A stretch of 47,051 bases of DNA from Croceibacterium_A sp035555595 (GCA_035555595.1 DATMGK010000053.1:1-47051); one strand, 5' to 3'. Positions 1-7,577 are shown, counted from the stretch's first letter. The notes: generated by a model not told the origin, from the sequence alone. Made by a program: numbers and translations.

Positions 1-6
1 AGCCAC
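1..6 (-). CDS. rpsM: 30S ribosomal protein S13, first two codons only (inferred)
   Basis: Read on the minus strand, the left edge ends in GGAG-AACTAA-GTG-GCT, a Shine-Dalgarno-like GGAG six bases before a GTG start and an Ala codon. S13 proteins usually begin Met-Ala-Arg-Ile-Ala-Gly, and rpsM normally follows adk in alphaproteobacterial spc/alpha operons. The call rests on gene order plus two codons, so it is an inference; the coding body lies outside the window. Confidence 0.45.
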
Positions 7-354
7 TTAGTTCTCCATGCTCCACAGGGGAACGGCGCTGATTGCCCGCAGGCGGGGCGCGCCCCCTATCTCATCGCGGTGTTCAATCGACATGGGCGGC
101 GCATTGCCAACGGCAAAAGGCCCGGTTGAGCTGGCGCTAAATGGCCCGCCCGCCGAACTGCCCCGCAAGTGTCGAATGAATGGCGCGCTTACGGCGAATC
201 GCCGACGGCGTCAACCACGAAACGCCTGCACACCTGACAGATCCCGCGCCAACCGCCGGACAGCCAGTATCTGAGGCGTAATTACCCGAAATTCCGCCCG
301 CCGTCAAAGGCCAAGGCCCCTCTGCAGCCTCGAGCGCCGCAGCAGCACCGAACG
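7..354. other. 348-base intergenic gap between adk and the presumed rpsM
   Basis: No convincing coding frame is present; the short ORFs on both strands lack a ribosome-binding site and family features. The gap is much wider than most others in this cluster, so it may hold a promoter or regulatory leader for the downstream alpha operon (rpsM-rpsK-rpoA-rplQ). No clear -35/-10 pair or U-tailed hairpin was recognised. Confidence 0.5.
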
Positions 355-1005
355 TCACGAATCGGCCAGAATCCCTTCGATCGCGACGCTGACTTCATCG
401 ATGGGCGCCATGCCGTCCACACGACCGACCAGTCCGCGCGCTTCGTAGAGCGGCAGAATCGGCGCTGTCTTCGCGCGATATTCGGCCATGCGGGTCCGCA
501 CGGTTTCCTCGTTATCGTCCTTGCGGCGCTTGAACTCCGTCCCGCCGCAGCGATCACAGACGCCAGCCACGGCCGGTTGCTTGAACTCGTCGTGGTAGCC
601 CTCGCCACAAGTGGCGCAGGTGTAGCGGCCGACGATCCGGCGGACGAGTTCGTCCTCGTCAACCTCCAGCTCGATCACGTGGTCCAGCTTGCGGCCATGC
701 CGGGCCAGAACGCCATCGAGCTGATCGACCTGATCCGCTGTGCGCGGATAGCCGTCGAAGATGGCGCCCACATCCGGACCCATCGCCGTCAGTTCCGCAT
801 CGATCAGCGCGGTAACAATAGCGTCAGAAACGAGTTCGCCGCGATCCATGACCGCCTTTGCCTCGAGCCCGACCGGCGTCTGCGCGGCCACAGCGGCGCG
901 CAGCATGTCGCCGGTGGAAAGCTGGCGCATGCCATGGCCATCGACGAGTCGTGTAGCCTGCGTGCCCTTCCCCGCCCCCGGCGGCCCCAGCAGAATGATG
1001 TTCAT
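355..1005 (-). CDS. adk: Adenylate kinase
   Basis: Catalyses reversible ATP + AMP to 2 ADP in the cytoplasm, keeping adenylate pools balanced. The 216-residue protein starts with the P-loop GPPGAGKGT (residues 7-15), has the AMP-binding segment STGDMLR and the FDGYPRT motif, and carries the long LID domain. The LID holds two CxxC pairs (CATC and CDRC), so it should bind a structural zinc ion, a variant common in alphaproteobacteria. It is the last gene of the secY end of the cluster, 30 bases after secY, and a 348-base gap follows. Length and motifs are normal and identification is secure. Confidence 0.98.
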   Translation of the reverse strand: MNIILLGPPGAGKGTQATRLVDGHGMRQLSTGDMLRAAVAAQTPVGLEAKAVMDRGELVSDAIVTALIDAELTAMGPDVGAIFDGYPRTADQVDQLDGVLARHGRKLDHVIELEVDEDELVRRIVGRYTCATCGEGYHDEFKQPAVAGVCDRCGGTEFKRRKDDNEETVRTRMAEYRAKTAPILPLYEARGLVGRVDGMAPIDEVSVAIEGILADS

Positions 1006-1035
1006 CGCCTTACCCCTGCACGGACGGCGCGCGTA

Positions 1036-2400
1036 TCAGCGCAGCCGCCCTTTCAGCTTCGCCTTCTTGATCAGGTCACCATACTGATGGGCCAGCAGGT
1101 GCGACTGGATCTGGCTTATGGTATCCACGGTGACGTTGACTACGATCAGCAGACTGGTGCCACCGAGGAACAACGGGATGCCCGTCTGCGCGATCATGTA
1201 TTCAGGCAGAACACACACCAGCGTCAGGTAGAGCGCCCCGATCACCGTAATGCGCGTGAGCACATAATCGAGGTATTCCGCCGTGCGCTTGCCGGGACGA
1301 ATGCCAGGAATGAAACCGCCGTTCTTCTTGAGGTTCTCCGCCGTCTCCTCGGGGTTGAAGACAACCGCCGTGTAGAAGAACGTGAAGAACAGGATGCCTG
1401 CCGCATAGAGCATCATGTAGATCGGCTGTCCGTGCGCCAGATACTGGTTCAGCGTCTGGATGACCCCATAGAAGGCGCTGTCCGTAGTGACCGAGTTACC
1501 GGCGAACTGGCTGATCGTCAGAGGCAGCAGCAGCAGCGAGCTAGCAAAGATCGGCGGGATCACGTTCGCCATGTTAAGCTTCAGCGGCAGATGACTGCGG
1601 TCCGCCTGCATCACGCCGCGCGCGGTGGCGCGCTTCGGATACTGGACCAGCAGACGCCGCTGGGCGCGCTCCATGAAGCACATGAACAGAACCAGGCCGA
1701 CGATCATGAGCACGAAACTGACGATCACGAACACGCTGATGGAGCCGGTGCGACCGCCTTCGAACAAGTTCGCGGTAAACGTCGGGAACTGGGCGACAAT
1801 GCCCGCCATGATGATCAGTGAAACGCCGTTGCCAATACCCCGGCTGGTGATCTGCTCACCCAGCCACAGCAGGAACATCGTGCCACCAATCAGGTTGATC
1901 ACCGCCATGATACGGAAGCCGACGCCAGGCTCCACAACAGCCTGAAGTCCGCTCTGTGCGCCGTAAGCCTCAAGCCCGGAAGCAAGGAACCAGCCCTGAA
2001 TCGCGCACAGGAGAACCGTGCCGTAGCGAGTATACTGATTGAGCTTCTTGCGCCCCGCCTCGCCCTCTTTCTTCAACGCCATAAGCGAAGGATGAAGCGC
2101 TGCAGCGAGCTGCACCACGATGGACGCCGTGATGTAAGGCATCACGCCCAGCGCGATCAGGCTCATACGCTCCAGGCTGCCGCCGGAGAACGTATTGAAA
2201 AGATCCAGAATGCCGCCCCGAGTCTGATCGTAGAGAGTTTCCAGAATCAGCGGGTTGACGCCCGGAAGGGGAACAAAGCTCAGAAAGCGGAAAACGACCA
2301 GCGCACCGACGGTGAACCAGATGCGCTGCTTGAGCTCAGTCGCCTTGGAGAAGTTGGCGAGACTGAGATTGCTCGCGATGTTGTCGGCGCGTGATGCCAT
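1036..2400 (-). CDS. secY: Preprotein translocase subunit SecY
   Basis: Channel-forming subunit of the SecYEG translocon in the inner membrane, through which unfolded proteins are exported or inserted. The 454-residue sequence shows the family's hydrophobic pattern (about ten transmembrane helices). It begins with a cytoplasmic N-terminus leading into a segment ending SFVPLPGVNP, then the plug region (FNTFSGGSLERMS) and the conserved FNPEETAENLKKNGGFIPGIRPG cytoplasmic loop near residue 360. The position between rplO and adk is the standard one. A 112-base gap containing a GC-rich hairpin separates it from rplO. No strong Shine-Dalgarno is visible before the ATG. Confidence 0.98.
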   Translation of the reverse strand: MASRADNIASNLSLANFSKATELKQRIWFTVGALVVFRFLSFVPLPGVNPLILETLYDQTRGGILDLFNTFSGGSLERMSLIALGVMPYITASIVVQLAAALHPSLMALKKEGEAGRKKLNQYTRYGTVLLCAIQGWFLASGLEAYGAQSGLQAVVEPGVGFRIMAVINLIGGTMFLLWLGEQITSRGIGNGVSLIIMAGIVAQFPTFTANLFEGGRTGSISVFVIVSFVLMIVGLVLFMCFMERAQRRLLVQYPKRATARGVMQADRSHLPLKLNMANVIPPIFASSLLLLPLTISQFAGNSVTTDSAFYGVIQTLNQYLAHGQPIYMMLYAAGILFFTFFYTAVVFNPEETAENLKKNGGFIPGIRPGKRTAEYLDYVLTRITVIGALYLTLVCVLPEYMIAQTGIPLFLGGTSLLIVVNVTVDTISQIQSHLLAHQYGDLIKKAKLKGRLR

Positions 2401-2467
2401 CGGTGGTAAATGCCTTGCCTGGCCGGGCGGATAAGGCCCCGCTCCCTGTTCAGGTCAGCCATATAGG

Positions 2468-2501
2468 CGCGCGGCGAGGATGCAACAGCCCCCGCCGCGC
2501 G
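2468..2501 (-). other. 9-bp perfect hairpin in the rplO-secY gap
   Basis: CGCGCGGCG (2468-2476) pairs perfectly with CGCCGCGCG (2493-2501) around a 16-base loop. No U-tract follows on the minus strand, so it does not look like a terminator. It lies just after the rplO stop and could stabilise the 3' end of the upstream message or tune secY expression; both are guesses. Confidence 0.5.
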
Positions 2502-2512
2502 AATCCTTTGGA

Positions 2513-3034
2513 TTATTTGGCCTTGGCGGCCCGAGCAGTGCCCTTCTTGGCAGCAGCGAGGGCTGCCGGGTCCTTCGCCACGATCACTTCGACCGCGCCG
2601 CCGGCCTTCTCGACCGCCGCGACCGCGCCCTTCGACGCACCGGCGACCTTGAACGAAACCTTTGCAGTCAGTTCACCCTTGCCAAGAAGACGAACGCCAT
2701 CCTTGCCACCGCGCGCAACGCCGGCCGCCTTCAGCGCCTCGTGATCCACGAGGTTCTTGGCATCGAGCTTGCCGGAATCGACCAGCTTCTGAATCTGACC
2801 GAGGTTTACTTCAGCATAGTCCTTGCCGAACGGGTTGTTGAAGCCGCGCTTCGGCAGGCGCATGTGCAGCGGCATCTGACCGCCTTCGAAGCCCTTGATC
2901 GCAACGCCGGAACGGCTCTTCTGGCCCTTCTGGCCGCGGCCGCCGGTCTTGCCCTTGCCCGACCCGATACCGCGTCCGACGCGGATACGGCCCTTACGGG
3001 CACCGGGGTTGTCGCGGATGTCGTTCAGTTTCAT
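2513..3034 (-). CDS. rplO: 50S ribosomal protein L15
   Basis: Large-subunit protein that binds 23S rRNA late in 50S assembly. The 173-residue reading starts MKLNDIRDNPGARK and contains the family's Gly/Lys/Arg-rich N-terminal stretch (GRGIGSGKGKTGGRGQKGQKSR). The ATG at 3034 was chosen because it gives the canonical L15 N-terminus; an in-frame GTG at 3043 would add three residues. Unlike its neighbours it is separated from rpmD by 124 bases with two terminator-like hairpins, so it may be expressed partly independently of the upstream spc genes. Confidence 0.96.
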   Translation of the reverse strand: MKLNDIRDNPGARKGRIRVGRGIGSGKGKTGGRGQKGQKSRSGVAIKGFEGGQMPLHMRLPKRGFNNPFGKDYAEVNLGQIQKLVDSGKLDAKNLVDHEALKAAGVARGGKDGVRLLGKGELTAKVSFKVAGASKGAVAAVEKAGGAVEVIVAKDPAALAAAKKGTARAAKAK

Positions 3035-3066
3035 GTCTTGCACTCGCTTTCGCTATGTTCGCGCTG

Positions 3067-3117
3067 AAAAAAAATAATGCCGCCGACGGACACCGGAGTT
3101 AACCGGCCCCTCGGCGG
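3067..3117 (-). terminator. Second terminator-like hairpin before rplO
   Basis: On the minus strand CCGCCGA (3117-3111) pairs with TCGGCGG (3086-3080). The loop contains a possible inner CCGG/CCGG pairing, and CATTA plus eight T residues follow (3074-3067). The large loop makes it weaker than the hairpin upstream of it, but the U-tract is long. Confidence 0.5.
3074..3102 (-). promoter_or_regulatory. Candidate promoter for rplO-secY-adk
   Basis: On the minus strand TTAACT (3102-3097) is followed after exactly 17 bases by CATTAT (3079-3074), each matching the sigma-70 hexamers at four of six positions. It lies about 40 bases before the rplO start and overlaps the second hairpin of the gap. The match is modest and this is an inference supported mainly by the terminators just upstream. 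Confidence 0.3.
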
Positions 3118-3120
3118 TTG

Positions 3121-3152
3121 AAAAAATCGCCCCGCCATAACGGCGGGGCGAT
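3121..3152 (-). terminator. Strong intrinsic terminator after rpmD, inside the spc cluster
   Basis: An 11-bp perfect stem (ATCGCCCCGCC at 3126-3136 with GGCGGGGCGAT at 3142-3152) encloses a 5-base loop. On the minus strand it is followed at once by six T residues (3126-3121). It starts seven bases after the rpmD stop codon. Structure and tail are textbook for Rho-independent termination, which is unexpected in the middle of the spc operon. Confidence 0.85.
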
Positions 3153-3158
3153 CCTTTA

Positions 3159-3335
3159 TCAATCTACCACCACAACCATGTGCGGCAGTTTCGCGATCGC
3201 GCCGCGCACCTCAGGGGTGTCTTCCAGCTCAACCACGCGGTTCATCTTGCCGAGACCCAGGCCGACCAGAATCTTCTTCTGCGATTCAGGGCGCCGGATC
3301 GGGGAACCGATCTGCTTGATCTTGATCTTCGCCAT
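3159..3335 (-). CDS. rpmD: 50S ribosomal protein L30
   Basis: Small 58-residue L30. The reading starts MAKIKIKQIGSPIRR, includes the conserved LVGLGLGKMNRVVELEDTP core and ends with a run of Val before a final Asp. The start is the ATG at 3335, six bases after the rpsE stop. Length and sequence match the bacterial family. It is the last gene before the strong terminator-like hairpin at 3121-3152. Confidence 0.96.
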   Translation of the reverse strand: MAKIKIKQIGSPIRRPESQKKILVGLGLGKMNRVVELEDTPEVRGAIAKLPHMVVVVD

Positions 3336-3341
3336 GTCAGA

Positions 3342-4082
3342 TTACTCCGCGATAGCTTCAGCGGCGGCTTCCGCCTCCGCTTCGCTCGCGCCGCCGCGAC
3401 CCAGCAGGTCAGCGACCTTCTTGCCGCGACGCTGGGCAACCGACTTCGGCGAAGCCTGTGTGCTCAGCGCGTCGAACGTGGCGCGGATCATGTTGTAGGG
3501 GTTGGACGTACCGATCGACTTCGAAACGACGTCGGCCACACCCAGGCTTTCAAACACGGCACGCATCGGACCGCCCGCGATGATGCCGGTACCCGGAGGT
3601 GCCGAGCGAACGTTGACCTTGCCGGCACCGAAGTGGCCCTTGCCATCATGATGCAGCGTGCGGCCTTCTTTCAACGGCACGCGGATCATCTTCTTCTTCG
3701 CCGAAGCAGTAGCCTTCGTGATCGCTTCCGGCACTTCGCGAGCCTTGCCGTGACCAAAGCCCACACGACCCTTGCCATCACCAACCACGACCAGCGCCGC
3801 GAAACCGAAGCGCTTACCGCCCTTCACCGTCTTCGAGACGCGGTTGATATGAACCAGCTTCTCGATCAGCTCTTCACCGCCGTCTTCGTCACCACCGCGT
3901 CCACGACGATCGTCGCGCCCACGACCACGGCCGCCGCGATTGTCGCCGTCACGGCCACCACGTCCACGACCACCACGACCCCGACCTTCGCGCTGCTGCG
4001 TATTGTCGCCTGACTCGGTCGACTGCGTTTCAGCCGCCACGGTCGGCTCAGTTTCAGGAGTGTTGTTTTCGTCTGCCATCAT
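3342..4082 (-). CDS. rpsE: 30S ribosomal protein S5 with long Arg/Gly-rich N-terminal extension
   Basis: S5 sits at the back of the 30S body and contributes to decoding fidelity. The conserved S5 fold starts around residue 69 (EELIEKLVHINRVSKTVKGGKRF) and continues through the usual GIIAGGPMRAVFE region. At 246 residues it is about 80 longer than the E. coli protein. The excess is an N-terminal acidic, Thr/Glu-rich stretch (1-30) followed by RGG-like repeats (31-65). Two consecutive ATG codons (4082 and 4079) are possible starts; the first overlaps the rplR stop by one base, so translation is probably coupled. Confidence 0.97.
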   Translation of the reverse strand: MMADENNTPETEPTVAAETQSTESGDNTQQREGRGRGGRGRGGRDGDNRGGRGRGRDDRRGRGGDEDGGEELIEKLVHINRVSKTVKGGKRFGFAALVVVGDGKGRVGFGHGKAREVPEAITKATASAKKKMIRVPLKEGRTLHHDGKGHFGAGKVNVRSAPPGTGIIAGGPMRAVFESLGVADVVSKSIGTSNPYNMIRATFDALSTQASPKSVAQRRGKKVADLLGRGGASEAEAEAAAEAIAE

Positions 4083-4420
4083 CAGAACTCCAGCCCGCCT
4101 TCGCGTGCGGCATCGGCCAGCGCCTTGACGCGGCCATGGAACAGGAAGCCGCCACGGTCGAACACGACTGTGGTCACACCCGCCTTCTTAGCGGCTGCGG
4201 CAATGTCCTTGCCTACCTTCGCAGCGGCATCGACGTTCGCACCGCTTACGCCCAGCGTCGAGGCAGCGGCCAGGGTGCGGCCCTGTGCATCATCGATAAT
4301 CTGCGCGTAAATGTGGCGGCCCGTGCGATGCACGGAAAGCCGAGGACGCGATCCGGAGCGCTTGCGCAACGCCGTGCGAACACGGCGACGGCGGCGTTCG
4401 AAAAGAGAAAGCTTGGCCAT
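4082..4420 (-). CDS. rplR: 50S ribosomal protein L18
   Basis: 5S rRNA-binding protein of the central protuberance, working with L5. The 112-residue sequence has the basic N-terminus (ERRRRRVRTALRKRS), the RLSVHRTGRHIYAQIIDD strand region and the C-terminal GRVKALADAAREGGLEF typical of the family. It starts one base after the rplF stop and overlaps rpsE by one base. Normal length. Confidence 0.97.
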   Translation of the reverse strand: MAKLSLFERRRRRVRTALRKRSGSRPRLSVHRTGRHIYAQIIDDAQGRTLAAASTLGVSGANVDAAAKVGKDIAAAAKKAGVTTVVFDRGGFLFHGRVKALADAAREGGLEF

Positions 4421-4421
4421 C

Positions 4422-4955
4422 TTACTTCTTCTTCCCTTCCTTGCGGAAGATGTACTCGCCGCGGTACTTGATGCCCTTGCCCTTATAGGGCTCCGGCTTG
4501 CGCCAGCGGCGGATTTCGGCAGCGAACTGGCCGACCGCCTGCTTGTCGATCCCGCTCACCTCGACGGTGGTCTGGTCAGGCGTCTTGACTTCGACACCTG
4601 CCGGGACATCGAGTTCGACATCGTGGCTGTAGCCGAGCTGAAGCTTCAGCTTATTGCCCTGTGCCTGCGCACGATAACCGACGCCGGTGATTTCCAGGAC
4701 CTTCGAAAAGCCCTGCGTCACCCCTTCGACGAGGTTGGCGACCAGCGTCCGCTGCATGCCCCAGTGGCTGCGTGCGGCCTTGCCGTCATTGGCCGGCTGA
4801 ATCGAAACCGAGCCGTCCTCGATCTTGTAATTGACCAGATCAGAAAGACCCAACGAAAGAGTACCTTTCGGCCCCTTCACGTTCAGCACGCCTTCGCCGA
4901 TCTCAGCAGTGACCCCACTCGGAATCTCTACTGGCCTTTTGCCGATGCGGCTCAT
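4422..4955 (-). CDS. rplF: 50S ribosomal protein L6
   Basis: Binds 23S rRNA helix 97 near the factor-binding site. The 177-residue protein starts MSRIGKRPVEIPSGV, has two related alpha/beta halves and ends in the conserved PEPYKGKGIKYRGEYIFRKEGKKK region. Its ATG overlaps the rpsH stop codon by one base, which implies coupled translation. Confidence 0.98.
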   Translation of the reverse strand: MSRIGKRPVEIPSGVTAEIGEGVLNVKGPKGTLSLGLSDLVNYKIEDGSVSIQPANDGKAARSHWGMQRTLVANLVEGVTQGFSKVLEITGVGYRAQAQGNKLKLQLGYSHDVELDVPAGVEVKTPDQTTVEVSGIDKQAVGQFAAEIRRWRKPEPYKGKGIKYRGEYIFRKEGKKK

Positions 4956-5350
4956 CAGAATACCTCCGCCAGCACTTCGCCGCCGACGTTCTGAGCGCGC
5001 GCTTCGGCATCCGAAAGCACGCCCCGGGGCGTCGAGACGATGGTGATGCCAAGGCCGTTGCGGACGCTCGGCAGCTCACGGCTGCCAGAGTATACGCGCC
5101 GGCCCGGCTTGGAGACGCGGGCCACGTGCTTAATAGCAGGCTCGCCTTCGAAATACTTCAGTTCGATCCGCAGCGCCGGGTGCTTGCCCGACGAGTCCTG
5201 CGTGTAGCCACGGATATAACCTTCGCGCTGGAGAACCTCGAGCACGTTGGCGCGCAACTTCGACGCCGGCGAAAGGACGGAATCCTTCTTCGCCTGCTGG
5301 CCGTTGCGGATGCGGGTGAGCATATCACCCAGGGGATCGGTCAGTGCCAT
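4955..5350 (-). CDS. rpsH: 30S ribosomal protein S8
   Basis: Primary 16S rRNA-binding protein and the usual translational repressor of spc operons. The 131-residue sequence opens with MALTDPLGDMLTRIRNGQ and carries the C-terminal STPRGVLSDAEARAQNVGGEVLAEVF signature. In E. coli the S8 target site lies near the start of rplE. No equivalent was traced here, although the tight rplX-rplE overlap would suit such control. Confidence 0.98.
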   Translation of the reverse strand: MALTDPLGDMLTRIRNGQQAKKDSVLSPASKLRANVLEVLQREGYIRGYTQDSSGKHPALRIELKYFEGEPAIKHVARVSKPGRRVYSGSRELPSVRNGLGITIVSTPRGVLSDAEARAQNVGGEVLAEVF

Positions 5351-5361
5351 ATCTTAGGTCC

Positions 5362-5667
5362 TCACCAGCTCGACTTGGTCAACCCGGGGATCAGGCCCTT
5401 GTTGCCAAGGTCCCGAAGCTCGATACGGTTGAGGCCGAACTTGCGGTAATAGCCGCGCGGGCGGCCGGTGGTGGCGCAGCGGTTACGCACGCGGGTGGGG
5501 TTCCCGTTGCGCGGAATCTCCGCCAGCTTGAGGCGCGCGATCAGGCGCTCGCTTTCGTCGAGCGACTTGTCGTCCGCGATCGCCTTAAGCTTCGCGTACT
5601 TCGCGGCATACTTCTTGACGAGGGCCTTGCGCCGCTCGTTCTTATTGATGGAACTCAGTTTCGCCAT
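5362..5667 (-). CDS. rpsN: 30S ribosomal protein S14 (zinc-independent type)
   Basis: Assembly protein of the 30S head. The 101-residue form is the long C-minus type: the region NRCATTGRPRGYYRKFGLNRIELRDL keeps a single Cys instead of two CxxC pairs, so no zinc should be bound. The start at MAKLSSINKNERR is the canonical one. It lies 24 bases after rplE and 11 before rpsH. Confidence 0.97.
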   Translation of the reverse strand: MAKLSSINKNERRKALVKKYAAKYAKLKAIADDKSLDESERLIARLKLAEIPRNGNPTRVRNRCATTGRPRGYYRKFGLNRIELRDLGNKGLIPGLTKSSW

Positions 5668-5691
5668 GGACTTAAGCTCTCCTGAAGCGGC

Positions 5692-6276
5692 TTATGCCGC
5701 CTCCTTCTCTTCGGCGGACTCATCGGCCGGGAACGGGAAACCGAACAGGCGCAGCAGTTCACGCGCCTCGTCGTCGGTCTTGGCAGTGGTGGTGACAATA
5801 ATGTCGAGCCCACGCACCTTGTCGATCTTATCGTAGCTGATTTCAGGGAACACGATCTGTTCCTTGAGACCCATCGCATAGTTGCCATTGCCATCGAACG
5901 ACTTCGGGTTGACACCGCGGAAGTCGCGGATGCGCGGCATCGCGATGGTCACCAGACGATCCAAGAATTCGAACATGCGGTCGCGGCGCAAGGTCACCTT
6001 GCAACCGATCGGCATACCTTCACGCAGCTTGAACTGCGCGATCGACTTCTTCGCCTTGGTGATGACCGGCTTCTGACCGGCAATCAGCTCCATTTCCTCG
6101 GCAGCGGTCTGGACCTTCTTCTTGTCCTGGCTCGCTTCGCCGACGCCCATGTTGAGCGTGATCTTCTCCAGCTTCGGAACCTCAAGCGGGTTCTTGTAGC
6201 CGAACTTCTCGGTCATCGCCTTGGCGATGCGCTCGTCATAAGCCTTCTTCAGGCGGGGGGTATAGGTGTCAGCCAT
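5692..6276 (-). CDS. rplE: 50S ribosomal protein L5
   Basis: 5S rRNA-binding protein that contacts the P-site tRNA. The 194-residue reading starts MADTYTPRLKKAYDERIAKAM and includes the family core GQKPVITKAKKSIAQFKLREGMPIGCKVTLR. The frame stays open upstream to 6477, but the extra 67 residues are Arg/Ser-rich shadow translation of rplX, so the ATG at 6276 was chosen. That start overlaps the end of rplX by eight bases. The C-terminus has a short acidic tail (ADESAEEKEAA). Confidence 0.97.
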   Translation of the reverse strand: MADTYTPRLKKAYDERIAKAMTEKFGYKNPLEVPKLEKITLNMGVGEASQDKKKVQTAAEEMELIAGQKPVITKAKKSIAQFKLREGMPIGCKVTLRRDRMFEFLDRLVTIAMPRIRDFRGVNPKSFDGNGNYAMGLKEQIVFPEISYDKIDKVRGLDIIVTTTAKTDDEARELLRLFGFPFPADESAEEKEAA

Positions 6277-6592
6277 CGATCGTTTCCCCGGATTTGACGG
6301 CCACGCGCACCTTCTTGCCGTCCTTCTCCTCGAAGCGGACACGGGTGGGCTTGCCGTCCTTGGGATCGGCCACGGCGACCTTGCTGATCGCCATCGGAGC
6401 GGGCGCGCGGTCGATGCCGCCCTGCGGGTTCGTCTGGCTCGGCTTGCGATGACGGGCGGCAACGTTGACGCCGTCAACCACCACCTTGCCGACCTTGGGC
6501 AGAACCTGGGTCACCGTGCCGGTGCGGCCCTTGTCCTTGCCCGAAAGCACGACAACCTTGTCACCCTTCTTGATCTTCGCGGCGGCCATCAC
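6269..6592 (-). CDS. rplX: 50S ribosomal protein L24
   Basis: Initiator of 50S assembly, with a KOW-type fold. The sequence AAKIKKGDKVVVLSGKDKGRTGTVTQVLP at the N-terminus is the KOW motif, and NPQGGIDRAPAPMAISKV follows in the centre. Two adjacent ATGs (6592 and 6589) can serve as start. It overlaps rplN by four bases and rplE by eight. Confidence 0.97.
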   Translation of the reverse strand: MMAAAKIKKGDKVVVLSGKDKGRTGTVTQVLPKVGKVVVDGVNVAARHRKPSQTNPQGGIDRAPAPMAISKVAVADPKDGKPTRVRFEEKDGKKVRVAVKSGETIDG

Positions 6593-6957
6593 AGCACCTC
6601 CGGAGCGAGCGAGATGATCTTCATGAAACCCTTGGAGCGCAGTTCACGCACCACCGGGCCGAAGATACGGGTGCCGATCGGCTCCTCGTTCTTGTTCACG
6701 AGAACCGCTGCGTTGGTGTCGAAGCGGATCACGCTGCCATCGGGGCGGCGTACGTCCTTCTTCGTGCGAACGATCACCGCGCGGTGAACGTCGCCCTTCT
6801 TCACGCGAGCGCGCGGCTGCGCCTCCTTTACGGAGACGACGATCACGTCGCCGACGGACGCGGTCCGGCGCTTCGAGCCGCCCAGTACCTTGATGCACTG
6901 GACGCGCTTGGCGCCGCTGTTGTCCGCGACGTCGAGATTGGACTGCATCTGGATCAT
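6589..6957 (-). CDS. rplN: 50S ribosomal protein L14
   Basis: 122-residue L14, which forms part of the intersubunit bridge region. The start MIQMQSNLDVADNSGAKRVQCIKVLGG and the C-terminal RELRSKGFMKIISLAPEVL are diagnostic. It is preceded by a 102-base gap after rpsQ and overlaps rplX by four bases (ATGA). Confidence 0.98.
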   Translation of the reverse strand: MIQMQSNLDVADNSGAKRVQCIKVLGGSKRRTASVGDVIVVSVKEAQPRARVKKGDVHRAVIVRTKKDVRRPDGSVIRFDTNAAVLVNKNEEPIGTRIFGPVVRELRSKGFMKIISLAPEVL

Positions 6958-6967
6958 AGATCCGGTT

Positions 6968-7059
6968 CCTTCTCAATGGCTTGCCGGAACAAGTCCGGCA
7001 GTTCCAAATTCGCTATTCTTTCAGAGCCCTACCGAAGTGGAGCTCGTGAGCCGCAAGGC
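6968..7059 (-). other. rpsQ-rplN gap with two short hairpins
   Basis: In the gap GAGCC-GCAA-GGCTC (about 7050-7063) touches the rpsQ stop, and TGCCGGA-ACAAG-TCCGGCA (about 6982-7000) lies nearer rplN. Neither has a U-tract. In many bacteria rpsQ and rplN mark the S10/spc operon border, so a weak promoter or attenuator here would be reasonable, but no promoter is clear. Confidence 0.35.
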
Positions 7060-7350
7060 TCAGTTACCGGCGGCCTCAACATCGAGGTTCGCTTCGATCG
7101 CCTGACCCTTACCAGCCTGGACACGGTCCAGCACCTTCCAGGTCTTCGTCTTGGAGAGCGGACGAGTTTCCTCGATGCGAACAGTGTCGCCGGGCTTGAA
7201 CTCGTTCGCCTCGTCGTGCGCGTGATACTTCTTCGAGCGACGGATGATCTTCCCGTAAAGCGGGTGCTTCACCTTGCGCTCGACCTTCACGGTCACGGTC
7301 TTGTCGGTCTTGTCGGAGACGACGGTCCCGATCAGGATGCGCTTCGGCAT
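7060..7350 (-). CDS. rpsQ: 30S ribosomal protein S17
   Basis: Primary 16S rRNA-binding protein of the OB-fold type. The sequence MPKRILIGTVVSDKTDKTVTVKVERKVKHPLYGK and the DTVRIEETRPLSKTKTWKV strand are family signatures. At 96 residues it has a short C-terminal tail beyond the core. It starts 11 bases after rpmC and ends the tightly packed S10-operon block. Confidence 0.97.
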   Translation of the reverse strand: MPKRILIGTVVSDKTDKTVTVKVERKVKHPLYGKIIRRSKKYHAHDEANEFKPGDTVRIEETRPLSKTKTWKVLDRVQAGKGQAIEANLDVEAAGN

Positions 7351-7361
7351 CGTCTAGCTCC

Positions 7362-7577
7362 TTAAGCCTGCGCAGCCGAGCGCGAACGCTCAGTCTGCAG
7401 CGTCTTGATACGGGCGATCTCGCGACGGACTTCTTTGATCCGTGCGGGACGCTCGAGCTGGCTGGTGGCCGCCTGAAAACGCAGGTTGAACTGCTCGCGC
7501 TTCAGCTCCGTCAGCTGTTCGTCCAGCTGATCGTCAGTCTTGACGCGCAGGTCCTCGAACTTCGGCTGGGCCATCAT
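7362..7577 (-). CDS. rpmC: 50S ribosomal protein L29
   Basis: 71-residue helical hairpin protein near the peptide exit tunnel, a docking point for nascent-chain factors. The core LKREQFNLRFQAATSQLERPARIKEVRREIARIKT is characteristic. Its start overlaps the rplP stop by four bases (ATGATG; either ATG could be used). Confidence 0.96.
   Translation of the reverse strand: MMAQPKFEDLRVKTDDQLDEQLTELKREQFNLRFQAATSQLERPARIKEVRREIARIKTLQTERSRSAAQA

Noticed and set aside
6277..6477. 67-residue N-terminal addition to L5
   Set aside because: It is Arg/Ser-rich translation of rplX in another frame; canonical L5 starts at 6276.
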